A stretch of 64,000 nucleotides of DNA. Origin: Melioribacteraceae bacterium. Lineage in GTDB: Bacteria > Bacteroidota > Ignavibacteria > Ignavibacteriales > Melioribacteraceae. Position numbers and translations under genes: made by a program. Below the pieces are notes generated by a model, which saw only the letters and a program-made list of their open reading frames with translations, ran no database searches and was not told the DNA's origin. The stretch is from the NCBI GenBank assembly GCA_021740785.1, contig JAIOZI010000015.1, forward strand, positions 1 to 64,000, read 5' to 3'. This document shows, piece after piece, positions 1 to 7,481 of this stretch. The first letter of the stretch is position 1. Every line of letters begins with the position of its first letter.

Positions 1-42
1 TTTCTGCCTGCCACGGCGAAGTCGGTTTTTGACGAACCTGTC

Positions 43-58
43 TACCGATAGGTAGAGA
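43..58. repeat. Short perfect inverted repeat
   Basis: TCTACC and GGTAGA flank a GATA loop, giving a 6-bp perfect stem. It sits in a GC-richer block (about 1-80) unlike the AT-rich surroundings, resembling the short palindromic repeats found many times in some environmental genomes. Whether it is multicopy cannot be seen in this window. Confidence 0.4.
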
Positions 59-139
59 CGGGCCTGCCCACCGAAGCTTGAATAAATCAAAATTTCATAC
101 ATAAATTTCAGCGTAGGTGGGGTTTTTGTGATTTATTTG

Positions 140-177
140 TCCGCAAAGCGAGATCTCGCCAAAGGCGGATTTTTTTT
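140..177 (+). terminator. Nested palindrome followed by a T tract
   Basis: TCCGC (140-144) pairs with GCGGA (165-169) around the self-complementary 12-mer GCGAGATCTCGC (148-159), and eight Ts follow. The shape fits a plus-strand terminator for a gene lying to the left of the window, or a REP-type element. The upstream gene is not visible. Confidence 0.4.
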
Positions 178-189
178 CTTTTATTTCTT

Positions 190-223
190 GCTACTTGATA
201 CTTGATACTTGCTACTTGTTATT
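190..223. repeat. Heptameric (TACTTGA/C) tandem repeat
   Basis: CTACTTG, ATACTTG, ATACTTG and CTACTTG occur head to tail, and diverged copies (TTATTTG, CTACTTG) continue to about 265. This is a short microsatellite-like array inside the pyrimidine-rich stretch. Confidence 0.6.
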
Positions 224-420
224 TGAGATTTATTAGTCCTTTGCTTTTTGTTTCTTGCTACTTGTTTTTGTTACCCGAGTTTTATTCCTTTGCTTTTCGC
301 CATTTGCTCTCTGCTCTATGTCCTAAGCTTTTTGCCTTTTGATATTTGTTTCTTGATCATTGAAAATTATTTGCTTTTTGTTCCTTGTAATTTGATATTT
401 ATTAGTTATTTTCCGCTTCC

Positions 421-470
421 CCCATTCCGCTTTACCCATTCCGCTTTACCCATCCCGCTTTACCCATTCC
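421..470. repeat. 14-bp tandem repeat, about 3.5 copies
   Basis: CCCATTCCGCTTTA is present at 421-434, 435-448 and 449-462 (one T to C change in the third copy), with a partial copy from 463. The period is not a multiple of three and there are no unique spacers, so it is neither coding nor CRISPR. Confidence 0.75.
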
Positions 471-586
471 ACCTTTCTCTCTTTCAAAAACAACTCTTCA
501 TCCTTCGCTTTTCTCTCTGCCCTCTGTGCTTTGCCCTAGACCCTTCAACGTTCACTCTTCACCTATCCCATGTTCAAAAACTAATA

Positions 587-1084
587 TCAATTTTTATGCA
601 GTTTCGGGTACTCAAAATATTGGGTTCTGCCGCTTTCAATTTTGATTTCTTTCCATGAGTCGATTTCGAATTCAATACACACAACACCGCATGTGGGGAT
701 GTTATCAATTCTTTGTGCGGATAGATAGTTGTTCAATAAAGTCAAGCCCGGGTTATGCCCGAACAACATTACGGAATTATGTTCGTCGTTAAATTTAAGT
801 GCAAGTCCCATTAATTCGTGGGCGCCGGCTTCATAAATATTTTCATCCATAATGAGTTTCTTCGGTTTGATATCAAGCTGCTTAGCAAATTCCCGGGCAG
901 TTGTATATGCTCTTAGTGCGGGACTTGAAATTAAAACATCAGGTTTTTCTCCCTTCTCGGCAATCAATTTTGCCATCAAAGGAGCATCCCTTTTACCGCG
1001 CTTATTCAGCGGTCTCTCAAAATCTGCCAGATCGGGATCTTTCCAACTCGATTTTGCATGTCTTACTAAAATTAATCTTTTCAT
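587..1084 (-). CDS. SixA-like histidine phosphatase family protein
   Basis: A 165-aa cytoplasmic member of the histidine phosphatase superfamily, closest in length and layout to SixA, which removes phosphate from phosphohistidine. The catalytic RHG-type motif is RHA at residues 8-10 (His9). The second conserved histidine is in GHNPG (His110), and the supporting arginine in SSPALRA lies near residue 58. The short length without inserts fits SixA rather than phosphoglycerate mutase. It follows the PycTM-like gene by 3 bp and is probably co-transcribed with it. The substrate cannot be told from sequence; small-molecule phosphatase activity is an alternative. Confidence 0.85.
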   Translation of the reverse strand: MKRLILVRHAKSSWKDPDLADFERPLNKRGKRDAPLMAKLIAEKGEKPDVLISSPALRAYTTAREFAKQLDIKPKKLIMDENIYEAGAHELMGLALKFNDEHNSVMLFGHNPGLTLLNNYLSAQRIDNIPTCGVVCIEFEIDSWKEIKIESGRTQYFEYPKLHKN

Positions 1085-1087
1085 ATA

Positions 1088-2326
1088 TTACTCAATTATT
1101 GGTCCCAACGAAGTGCCATAAGGATACAGTGCAATTGCAACAGCAAACGCCAGCACGGATAGAATTAAACCGTACATGAATAAACTGTAACAAACTCTAA
1201 GGTACTTATATTTCTTGCCGAGAACCTGTCCAAGGAAATAAAAATCTTTTATCATACTGTTGTAAAGATAATCCCGGTCATCCAGCATTTCCCACATCCC
1301 CCAGGAAAAGTCATCAAGATTCATATTATAAAAATTACCGAAGAACAGTAAGTTTGCCTTCTTATTTTGAATATCATCCTTGGTAAAAACTCCCGTATTT
1401 ATTTGCGGTCTGGTTACAAGAACGGCATAAATTAAAGTAGTTAAACTCACTACGGTAAGAATAATTGTCGGAATAATTAGATGTGGATTCGAATCAAGCT
1501 TTCTTGCAAGCACGGCAATAATGGCGGTAAGCAATAATGTATTTACGCTAATCATTATATTAGCCTTATTATCAGCCAGTGCGCTGAAACTTACATGAGT
1601 CCGCATCACATTACGGAACATGGTTTCAATTCCGCGTTCGGCTTTTTTACCGGTCTCTTTTTTATTCTCCAGCTTCTTTTTCTCTAAATCGATTTTCTTC
1701 TCTTTGATTAATAGATTCTTTTTCTTGCTAATTTTCTTCTTCAGCTTTTTTTGAATTTTAGAGAGATTAGCTAACCTTTGCTCCCCGTAGTTTTCTTTTG
1801 CAAATTTTGTGAAATATTTACTACTCGTGAATAAATTAATAATGTATTCCAGCCATTCGATATCAGGAAGAAATTTATTGTTTCGTTTTTCAAATTCCAG
1901 CAGGAGCAATTCACCACGCTCTTCAAACGATTTTTGTCCGAGATATTGACTGTCGATATCACAAATAATCTCTTCAAGTTTTGAAGCAGGTAATGCGGTT
2001 CTGCTTGCAGCAAGGACTGCTGATTTTACTTTATCAATTATTACGGAATCAACATTCTTATCCATTAAATATTTTTCTGCATAATCAGCGCTTTCTGAAT
2101 TTACATTTTCGGCTTTATCAAAATAACCCGTGTTCAGAAACCACGAGGAAATTAAAATTATTGTTTTATCATCGGCGGACAATTTCATTTTATCCGCAAA
2201 ATCCTTAGCGGTATCCACTTGTTCAAGAGTGTAAGCAAGATCGTGGAACACATTCTCCGCGGGGGACTTCTCTTTGAATAATTTTCTTACATGATCTTCT
2301 ACGCTTTGTATTAATTCATTTGACAT
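1088..2326 (-). CDS. HD-like domain fused to Pycsar-effector (PycTM/DUF5706) membrane domain
   Basis: A 412-aa protein in three parts. Residues 1-150 resemble an HD-superfamily phosphohydrolase domain (VFHD at 25-28, CDID at 112-115), but the defining His-Asp doublet is replaced by Leu64-Asn65 in WFLNTGY. Residues about 185-235 are a lysine-rich coiled coil. Residues 235-405 match the DUF5706/PycTM family, with membrane segments near 257-276, 284-305 and 380-402 and the conserved ADNKANI and NLLFFGNF stretches. PycTM domains are the membrane effectors of Pycsar anti-phage systems, where a cyclase makes the activating cCMP or cUMP. No cyclase gene lies nearby, so this is an orphan. Stand-alone HD-PycTM proteins occur across Bacteroidota and their role is not known to me. 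Confidence 0.8.
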   Translation of the reverse strand: MSNELIQSVEDHVRKLFKEKSPAENVFHDLAYTLEQVDTAKDFADKMKLSADDKTIILISSWFLNTGYFDKAENVNSESADYAEKYLMDKNVDSVIIDKVKSAVLAASRTALPASKLEEIICDIDSQYLGQKSFEERGELLLLEFEKRNNKFLPDIEWLEYIINLFTSSKYFTKFAKENYGEQRLANLSKIQKKLKKKISKKKNLLIKEKKIDLEKKKLENKKETGKKAERGIETMFRNVMRTHVSFSALADNKANIMISVNTLLLTAIIAVLARKLDSNPHLIIPTIILTVVSLTTLIYAVLVTRPQINTGVFTKDDIQNKKANLLFFGNFYNMNLDDFSWGMWEMLDDRDYLYNSMIKDFYFLGQVLGKKYKYLRVCYSLFMYGLILSVLAFAVAIALYPYGTSLGPIIE

Positions 2327-2411
2327 AACTAACTCAGCCGACTTATTAATTAATGTGAAATATAATAAAGAAAATGATATCGGGTTACCTTTAATTGTTT
2401 TTCCTGCATAT

Positions 2412-3242
2412 TCAATTCAACTTAATATTTAACGTGATACCGTTTGGGAAAGGAGAGATTAACAAAGCCGGTTCGTCTGCCGTAATTTTCAATCTTCTTC
2501 TTTCGCGTGTGATTACATGAACACCGCTTGAAATACCTATCAACGCACCGAAGACTACATCGGAAAACCAATGCTGATTATTCAACACCCGCGCATAAGC
2601 AGTTAATGCAGAAAGTGAATAAAATCCTAATCGCGACCAAAATGTATCGTAATATTCCGCAAGTACTGTTGTTACTGCGAAAGCGACGGTTGTATGTCCG
2701 GATGGAAATGATTGAATTTCATTATCCATCGTGAAACCGGTAAACATCCAGGGACCTTTCTCTGAATAAGGTCGTTCTCTTCCGGCGGCAATCCTTAATG
2801 CCATTACTGATAAACCTGAATAGGAAAGACTCTCGAATAATAATCTTCCAACGCGGCGTAATTCATCGTCACCGCTCAACAAGCCGGCTGTATAAAGACT
2901 CAAACTTCCGATGTTTGCATACTGAACAATTCCTAATCTTGTTGGATAATCCCAGAAATCATTGTTGAGAGTTTTAACAGTATTCCTGCCGATGGAATTT
3001 TTTATTCCCTGATCAGTATGCATTAGTAAATAAGTTCCACTGAAAATAACTCCCGGATAAAGCCACTCCCCGGCATCCATTTGAAGCGGATAGGTGAAGT
3101 AGGAAATGCCGTCTTCAAGAAAAATTTTGCCGTCTTCAGCTAGTTTTTCTCCGGTTGATCTTCCCGGTTGAGCTATTAGGATTTGCGTGCAAAGAATAAG
3201 AATGCAAGCAATGGATATTTTATGATTTATATCTTTGTACAT
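2412..3242 (-). CDS. PAP2-family phosphatase, exported
   Basis: A 276-aa type 2 phosphatidic acid phosphatase-like protein. An N-terminal hydrophobic segment (about 9-24) ends in a signal-peptide-like IAQ site. All three PAP2 signature motifs are visible: motif 1 as R-x6-RP (150-158, Arg in place of the usual Lys), motif 2 PSGH (180-183), and motif 3 R218 to H224 to D228. Family members dephosphorylate lipid phosphates such as undecaprenyl pyrophosphate or phosphatidylglycerophosphate; which one applies here cannot be told. It is transcribed divergently from the downstream-numbered NUDIX gene. Confidence 0.85.
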   Translation of the reverse strand: MYKDINHKISIACILILCTQILIAQPGRSTGEKLAEDGKIFLEDGISYFTYPLQMDAGEWLYPGVIFSGTYLLMHTDQGIKNSIGRNTVKTLNNDFWDYPTRLGIVQYANIGSLSLYTAGLLSGDDELRRVGRLLFESLSYSGLSVMALRIAAGRERPYSEKGPWMFTGFTMDNEIQSFPSGHTTVAFAVTTVLAEYYDTFWSRLGFYSLSALTAYARVLNNQHWFSDVVFGALIGISSGVHVITRERRRLKITADEPALLISPFPNGITLNIKLN

Positions 3243-3432
3243 AATTAATTGATTTTATGCGAGATCAAATTAAAGATAAGGTTCATAAATAACAATCATT
3301 ACAAATTCATCGGTACTTAATGAATTATTTTGAGTGCAATCTTTATTGTGATCTTCGATAAAACATCACAAAAATATAATTTGTATTAATCACACAAAGT
3401 TTATTATAATTCCCGAAATAATTGAGAAAAAA

Positions 3433-3852
3433 ATGAGTAAGAAACCGGATTATTTTTATAATCAATCGGCGGTAATTCCTTACAAGATTGAAAACAATGA
3501 GATATCAATATTGATTATCACGAGTGCAAAGAAGAAGAGATGGGTAATCCCAAAAGGAATAATTGAAGACGGGATGAAGCCTAGTGAATCGGCATTAAAA
3601 GAAGCAATTGAGGAAGCCGGGGTAAGCGGGAATGTTGCAAAACAACCGGTTGGTATTTACAAATATGATAAATGGGGCGGCACCTGTACTGTTGAAGTAT
3701 TTCCAATGGAAGTAAAAAAAGTATTTGAAAGATGGGATGAAGATTTCCGGGACCGGCTGTGGATAAAATTGAGTGAGGTCGAAAATTATATTGAAGAGAA
3801 TGATTTGTTGAAACTTATTCAAAAATTTTCAAATGAAATTAATGGCAGTTAA
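3433..3852 (+). CDS. NUDIX hydrolase with atypical Nudix box
   Basis: A 139-aa single-domain NUDIX protein. The box runs from Gly42 to Val64: the KEAIEEAG core (56-63) keeps the metal-binding glutamates, but the Glu of GX5E is Met48 and the Arg of REUXEE is Lys56. The WVIPKG approach to the box resembles diphosphoinositol/diadenosine polyphosphate hydrolases. Substrate unknown. Its 3' end overlaps the convergent safE-like gene by 14 bp. Confidence 0.8.
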   Translation: MSKKPDYFYNQSAVIPYKIENNEISILIITSAKKKRWVIPKGIIEDGMKPSESALKEAIEEAGVSGNVAKQPVGIYKYDKWGGTCTVEVFPMEVKKVFERWDEDFRDRLWIKLSEVENYIEENDLLKLIQKFSNEINGS

Positions 3853-4546
3853 TTTCTTGTTCCGCTGCCGGAAAATTTGAGAGTTTGGGACTTATATAAG
3901 GAATGCCGAGACTCAATCCTCGTAATATAAAAAGCATGGCAAGCAGAACTGCTAATGCAGGAATGAGCTTATTGATTTTCTGTCTGATTTTAACATTAAT
4001 AAATTTACCGGCAAGAGAAGCAGCAAGCATTATAGGGAAAGTACCGAAACCGAACAGCGCCATGAATCCAGCCCCGGATAAAAAATCCCCGGTTGTCATT
4101 GCTCCGGCTAATGCAACGTAAACAAACCCGCATGGAAGCAGTCCGTTTAGTAACCCAATTACAAAAAGAGAGGATGAAGATTTGTACTTCATTACTTTTT
4201 GAAATGAACCTTTTACAAAATCACTAACCGCTCTATAGATAATGGTTTTTGCAAATGCTGTTTTAATCTTTCGAGGAAGGATAACATAAAGAATTATTAC
4301 AACTCCGAAAAAAATTGATATATCCTGCTGAAAACCTGCAAGCGCCAATCGATTACCAAATAGACCGAACAACGCACCGATTGCTGCATAAGTAATAACT
4401 CGACCTAGATTATATAGAATGCGACTGTAAAGTAAAACCCATTTGGAATCAGTGAATACGGGGAGCGCAATTGCGATAGGACCGCACATCCCGACACAAT
4501 GAAAACTTCCGAAAAACCCTATTGCTAATCCTGCCCAAATATCCAT
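3839..4546 (-). CDS. SafE/TauE-like (COG2836) membrane protein, last gene of the cbb3 cluster
   Basis: A 235-aa polytopic membrane protein with about six hydrophobic segments and the N-terminal signature FHCVGMCGP (residues 15-23; His16, Cys17, Met20, Cys21). These potential copper ligands are typical of the COG2836 proteins often found at the end of cbb3 oxidase clusters. The family is named for sulfite export, but its place after ccoG-fixH suggests a role in oxidase biogenesis, possibly copper handling; that is inference from context. Start and stop overlap fixH by one base. Confidence 0.8.
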   Translation of the reverse strand: MDIWAGLAIGFFGSFHCVGMCGPIAIALPVFTDSKWVLLYSRILYNLGRVITYAAIGALFGLFGNRLALAGFQQDISIFFGVVIILYVILPRKIKTAFAKTIIYRAVSDFVKGSFQKVMKYKSSSSLFVIGLLNGLLPCGFVYVALAGAMTTGDFLSGAGFMALFGFGTFPIMLAASLAGKFINVKIRQKINKLIPALAVLLAMLFILRGLSLGIPYISPKLSNFPAAEQEINCH

Positions 4547-4983
4547 CAGTCTATCATTAATTTTTTTTCGTTAAAATATTCGATATCATTTACCGACCAA
4601 TCGACCTTAATTTTCCATAATCCTTTTGAAAAATCTCCACCATTCATTTTTAGCTCATGACTTTCTAATAATTTAATCGGGAACTGCTTATCCTCTCTTG
4701 CATCCGAAGGTCTGTAAAAATGTATATTGCCCTCAATCTGCGCAGGAATAAAAGTTTTGGGAAATGAAAAAAGGAGGCTGCTTCCGTCATAATTTATTGC
4801 TAACTGCTCAGACAATTCATTCGCCCTTGTCATTCTATCAATTTGATCCTGGTATTCAATTTCTTTTGCATAATAATCTTCCGTAACCAGGTCAACTCTT
4901 TGTGAACTTGCGATTGTAAATACAACAGCCACAAGTATAAAAAATAATATAAAGGCTATAACAATTCTTGTACCCCAGGACAA
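4546..4983 (-). CDS. FixH/CcoH family cbb3 oxidase assembly protein
   Basis: A 145-aa protein with one N-terminal membrane helix (about 7-28) followed by the conserved LVTEDYYAKEIEYQ stretch typical of FixH proteins, then a periplasmic beta-rich domain. FixH/CcoH is needed for stable assembly of cbb3 oxidase and works with the copper ATPase CcoI. It sits 1 bp from ccoG and overlaps the safE-like gene, so the operon is tightly coupled. Confidence 0.88.
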   Translation of the reverse strand: MSWGTRIVIAFILFFILVAVVFTIASSQRVDLVTEDYYAKEIEYQDQIDRMTRANELSEQLAINYDGSSLLFSFPKTFIPAQIEGNIHFYRPSDAREDKQFPIKLLESHELKMNGGDFSKGLWKIKVDWSVNDIEYFNEKKLMID

Positions 4984-4984
4984 T

Positions 4985-6406
4985 TTATTTCTCCTCTTTC
5001 TCTTTTTCTTTTAATTCAATTTTTCCTAAGAATGAAGTTCGAACGACATCAATCACCCTATCATCGGTAACCACCGCAATATTTAACGGTGTATTCATTC
5101 TTTTAATTTGATTCTTATTCAATATTATCATGAACTTTGCTTCTTCCACTTCCTGTGATTCAATCTTTAAATCGCTGCCGATAATTGTAATTTCGCCATC
5201 CATATTTTGAAGTTCCAACCTAACATCAAATTCATTGAAAGTTTTATTCACGATTTTTAAGTCATAAAGATTGCTTATTTTATTATCCGGCTGTTCCTGG
5301 TACATCAATCCAGGTGTACGAAGGATTGTCAATTCAACATCCGATCTTGTTACAAGTAAGAAAGAAGTCAATCCTAAAAGTAAAACGAGAACTATAGTAT
5401 AAGAGATTGACCGGGGCGTAAAGATTCTCCTAATTCTATTTTCAATTCCTTCTTTTGAATCGTATCTTATCAAACCACGCGGACGGTTAACTTTGTCCAT
5501 GACGGCATCACACTCATCGATGCATGCCGTACAGTTCACACATTCCAATTGAGTTCCGTTGCGGATGTCAATGCCAGTCGGACAAACATCAACGCACAGA
5601 CCGCATTCGATACAATCGCCTTTATCACTTTGGTCTATATCTTTTTTAATTTTAGCACGCGGTTCGCCGCGGATATGATCATAAGCAATAACGATCGAAT
5701 TCTGATCAAGCATAACACCCTGCAGTCTTCCGTAGGGACAAACTAGCGTGCAAACCTGTTCTCTGAATTTAGCGAAGACAAAATAGAAGACGCCTGAAAA
5801 TATCAGCATCGCAACAAAACCCCCGGTATGCTGAGATACCGGGTCGTTAATAATTTTAAATAACTCATCTTTCCCGATTATCCACGCCAGAAAAGTATTC
5901 GCAATTAAAACTGAGAGTGAAAAGAATACAATATGCTTGATTGATTTTTTTAGAAATTTTTCTGTATTCCATGGAGAGTTATTCAGCGCTTTCTGCCTGC
6001 CTGCATCCCCTTCAATAAAATATTCAATTTTTCTAAAAACCATTTCCATAAATATGGTTTGGGGACAAACCCAGCCGCAAAAAATTCTACCGTAAACTAC
6101 CGTAAAGAGAAAAATTGAAACAATTGTGGTGATCATTGCCAGTACGAATAAATGAAAATCATGCGGACCGAATGCAACGCCGAATAAAATGAATTTCCTT
6201 TCAAGAACATTCAGAAGCATAAAAGGATGACCGTTAAATTGAATAAACGGTGCGCCAAATAAAAATGCTAAAAGAATTACTGCAACAATTATCCGGGCAT
6301 TATAAAACTTACCCGAAGGCTTTTTAGGGTAGATCCAAATACGTTTCCCTTCCTTTGTAACTGTAGCTAGTGAATCCCTAAAAGTTTCATTTTTTTCTTC
6401 AACCAT
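4985..6406 (-). CDS. ccoG: Cytochrome c oxidase accessory protein CcoG (FixG)
   Basis: A 473-aa polyferredoxin-type membrane protein. It has several N-terminal helices, CGWVCP at 110-115, CTLVCPYG at 219-226, and two [4Fe-4S] ferredoxin motifs with cysteines at 265, 268, 271, 275 and 289, 292, 295, 299. A C-terminal Ig-like FixG domain follows the last helix (about 340-360). CcoG reduces or handles copper for cbb3 oxidase assembly. It follows ccoP by 16 bp in the same operon. Confidence 0.93.
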   Translation of the reverse strand: MVEEKNETFRDSLATVTKEGKRIWIYPKKPSGKFYNARIIVAVILLAFLFGAPFIQFNGHPFMLLNVLERKFILFGVAFGPHDFHLFVLAMITTIVSIFLFTVVYGRIFCGWVCPQTIFMEMVFRKIEYFIEGDAGRQKALNNSPWNTEKFLKKSIKHIVFFSLSVLIANTFLAWIIGKDELFKIINDPVSQHTGGFVAMLIFSGVFYFVFAKFREQVCTLVCPYGRLQGVMLDQNSIVIAYDHIRGEPRAKIKKDIDQSDKGDCIECGLCVDVCPTGIDIRNGTQLECVNCTACIDECDAVMDKVNRPRGLIRYDSKEGIENRIRRIFTPRSISYTIVLVLLLGLTSFLLVTRSDVELTILRTPGLMYQEQPDNKISNLYDLKIVNKTFNEFDVRLELQNMDGEITIIGSDLKIESQEVEEAKFMIILNKNQIKRMNTPLNIAVVTDDRVIDVVRTSFLGKIELKEKEKEEK

Positions 6407-6422
6407 AATATCCTATCTCAAA

Positions 6423-7271
6423 CTAACTTTGATCTAATTCAGATTGCTCGGAATTAGGTTCTTCCCATTTTTCACCTTCAGGCGGTTTGCCTCCGCTGGG
6501 ATTTGTTCCCTGAAGCGTTAAAATATAGCTGGCAACTTCCTGTATTTCTTTTGGACTTAGTTGGGATTCCCAACTAATCATACCTTTTTGCGGTACACCG
6601 TATTTGATGACCTTAAACACGTTTACGATTCCGCCCCCGTTAATCCAATATTCATCCGTTAGGTTCGGACCGACTAAACCGCCCCCGTTTTGTGCATGGC
6701 ATGCGGCACAATTTTTCATGAAGATATCTTTTCCGCTAAGTAAAGCGGCATCGTTTGTTTCCATTTTTACGGTTTCTTCATTAATGAAGGCTCCCGTTCT
6801 AATTAATATTTCCCGCTGTAATTGTGCTGCTTGAATTTCCTGCTGATATTCTTCCGCCTGCACATTCCCGCTTCCTATTATATGAAAATTGATCATATAT
6901 ATAATTCCAAACACAATTGTGCCGTAAAACAGAATACTGAACCACGGTGGAATTTTGTTATCCAATTCGCGGATTCCGTCATACTCATGCGCCATCAGAA
7001 TTTTTTCTTCATCTTCTATAGGTGTAGTTTTGGTCATGAAATTCTTGAATCTTACAAGAGGGGCAAGGAATATTTGTCCGGTTAAATCATTCTTCTCGGA
7101 ATAAACCAGCGCCAGCCAAAGAACAAGCAATACTAGAAGTATCGTAATTCCGATCATCCATTTCATCACTGCATAAAGCTGTGCTTCAGCATCTCCCGCA
7201 GCAAAAATATTTGATGATGAAAGTAATAACAGAACAAATGATAATACAAATAACTTTATTTTATTTTTCAT
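6423..7271 (-). CDS. ccoP: cbb3-type cytochrome c oxidase subunit III (CcoP), mono-heme form
   Basis: The start was set at the ATG at 7271, which begins a clear signal-like sequence (MKNKIKLFVLSF). The longer frame starting at 7304 adds 11 hydrophilic residues and overlaps ccoQ deeply. The product is about 282 aa: two hydrophobic segments, the PPWF stretch that precedes the second helix in CcoP, and a cytochrome c domain with one CAACH motif (188-192) and a likely Met ligand at 221. Proteobacterial CcoP normally carries two c-hemes; one is the Bacteroidota/Chlorobi arrangement. The gene overlaps the end of ccoQ by 11 bp. Confidence 0.92.
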   Translation of the reverse strand: MKNKIKLFVLSFVLLLLSSSNIFAAGDAEAQLYAVMKWMIGITILLVLLVLWLALVYSEKNDLTGQIFLAPLVRFKNFMTKTTPIEDEEKILMAHEYDGIRELDNKIPPWFSILFYGTIVFGIIYMINFHIIGSGNVQAEEYQQEIQAAQLQREILIRTGAFINEETVKMETNDAALLSGKDIFMKNCAACHAQNGGGLVGPNLTDEYWINGGGIVNVFKVIKYGVPQKGMISWESQLSPKEIQEVASYILTLQGTNPSGGKPPEGEKWEEPNSEQSELDQS

Positions 7272-7476
7272 TTTGCTTCTCTGAATTTTTTTCAAATTTA
7301 TCATTGTTTTTATTTCTTAACGATTCGAATGGAAGCATTTTCATTTTATTCAAATAATTTTTATCAATTTTCATTGTCCAGACTATCAGTCCGATAAAAA
7401 ATCCCATGAACAGAATTAAAGAAAAAATCGCGTAACCGGAAACACCTTCCATTGAACCTAAAACGTCACGTATCAT
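7261..7476 (-). CDS. ccoQ: CcoQ/FixQ-like small subunit
   Basis: A 71-aa protein with one membrane helix (about 16-35, YAIFSLILFMGFFIGLIVW) and a charged C-terminal tail, lying between ccoNO and ccoP. Length, topology and position match CcoQ, which stabilises the cbb3 complex. Sequence conservation in this family is low, so the call rests mainly on context. It starts 5 bp after the ccoNO stop. Confidence 0.78.
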   Translation of the reverse strand: MIRDVLGSMEGVSGYAIFSLILFMGFFIGLIVWTMKIDKNYLNKMKMLPFESLRNKNNDKFEKNSEKQNEK

Positions 7477-7481
7477 ATCAA

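Larger units (their letters stand above)
1..586. other. Non-coding, repeat-rich, pyrimidine-biased intergenic region
   Basis: No gene is supported here. The first 180 bases hold small palindromic modules. From about 170 to 590 the plus strand is strongly pyrimidine-biased (long runs of T and C, few purines) and contains short tandem repeats. The open frame across 248-658 encodes only a low-complexity Phe/Leu/Pro/Cys-rich string, which is what this composition would produce by chance. The region lies downstream of the minus-strand sixA-like gene. Confidence 0.7.

Noticed and set aside
421-470. Possible CRISPR-like repeat
   Set aside because: Period is 14 bp without unique spacers; no cas genes in the window.
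248-658. 136-codon open frame on the plus strand
   Set aside because: Low-complexity Phe/Leu/Pro/Cys string from a pyrimidine-rich repeat region, overlapping the end of the sixA-like gene; no family likeness or ribosome-binding site.
852-1179. Two plus-strand frames of 89 and 92 codons
   Set aside because: Antisense shadows of the sixA-like gene and its junction with the PycTM-like gene.
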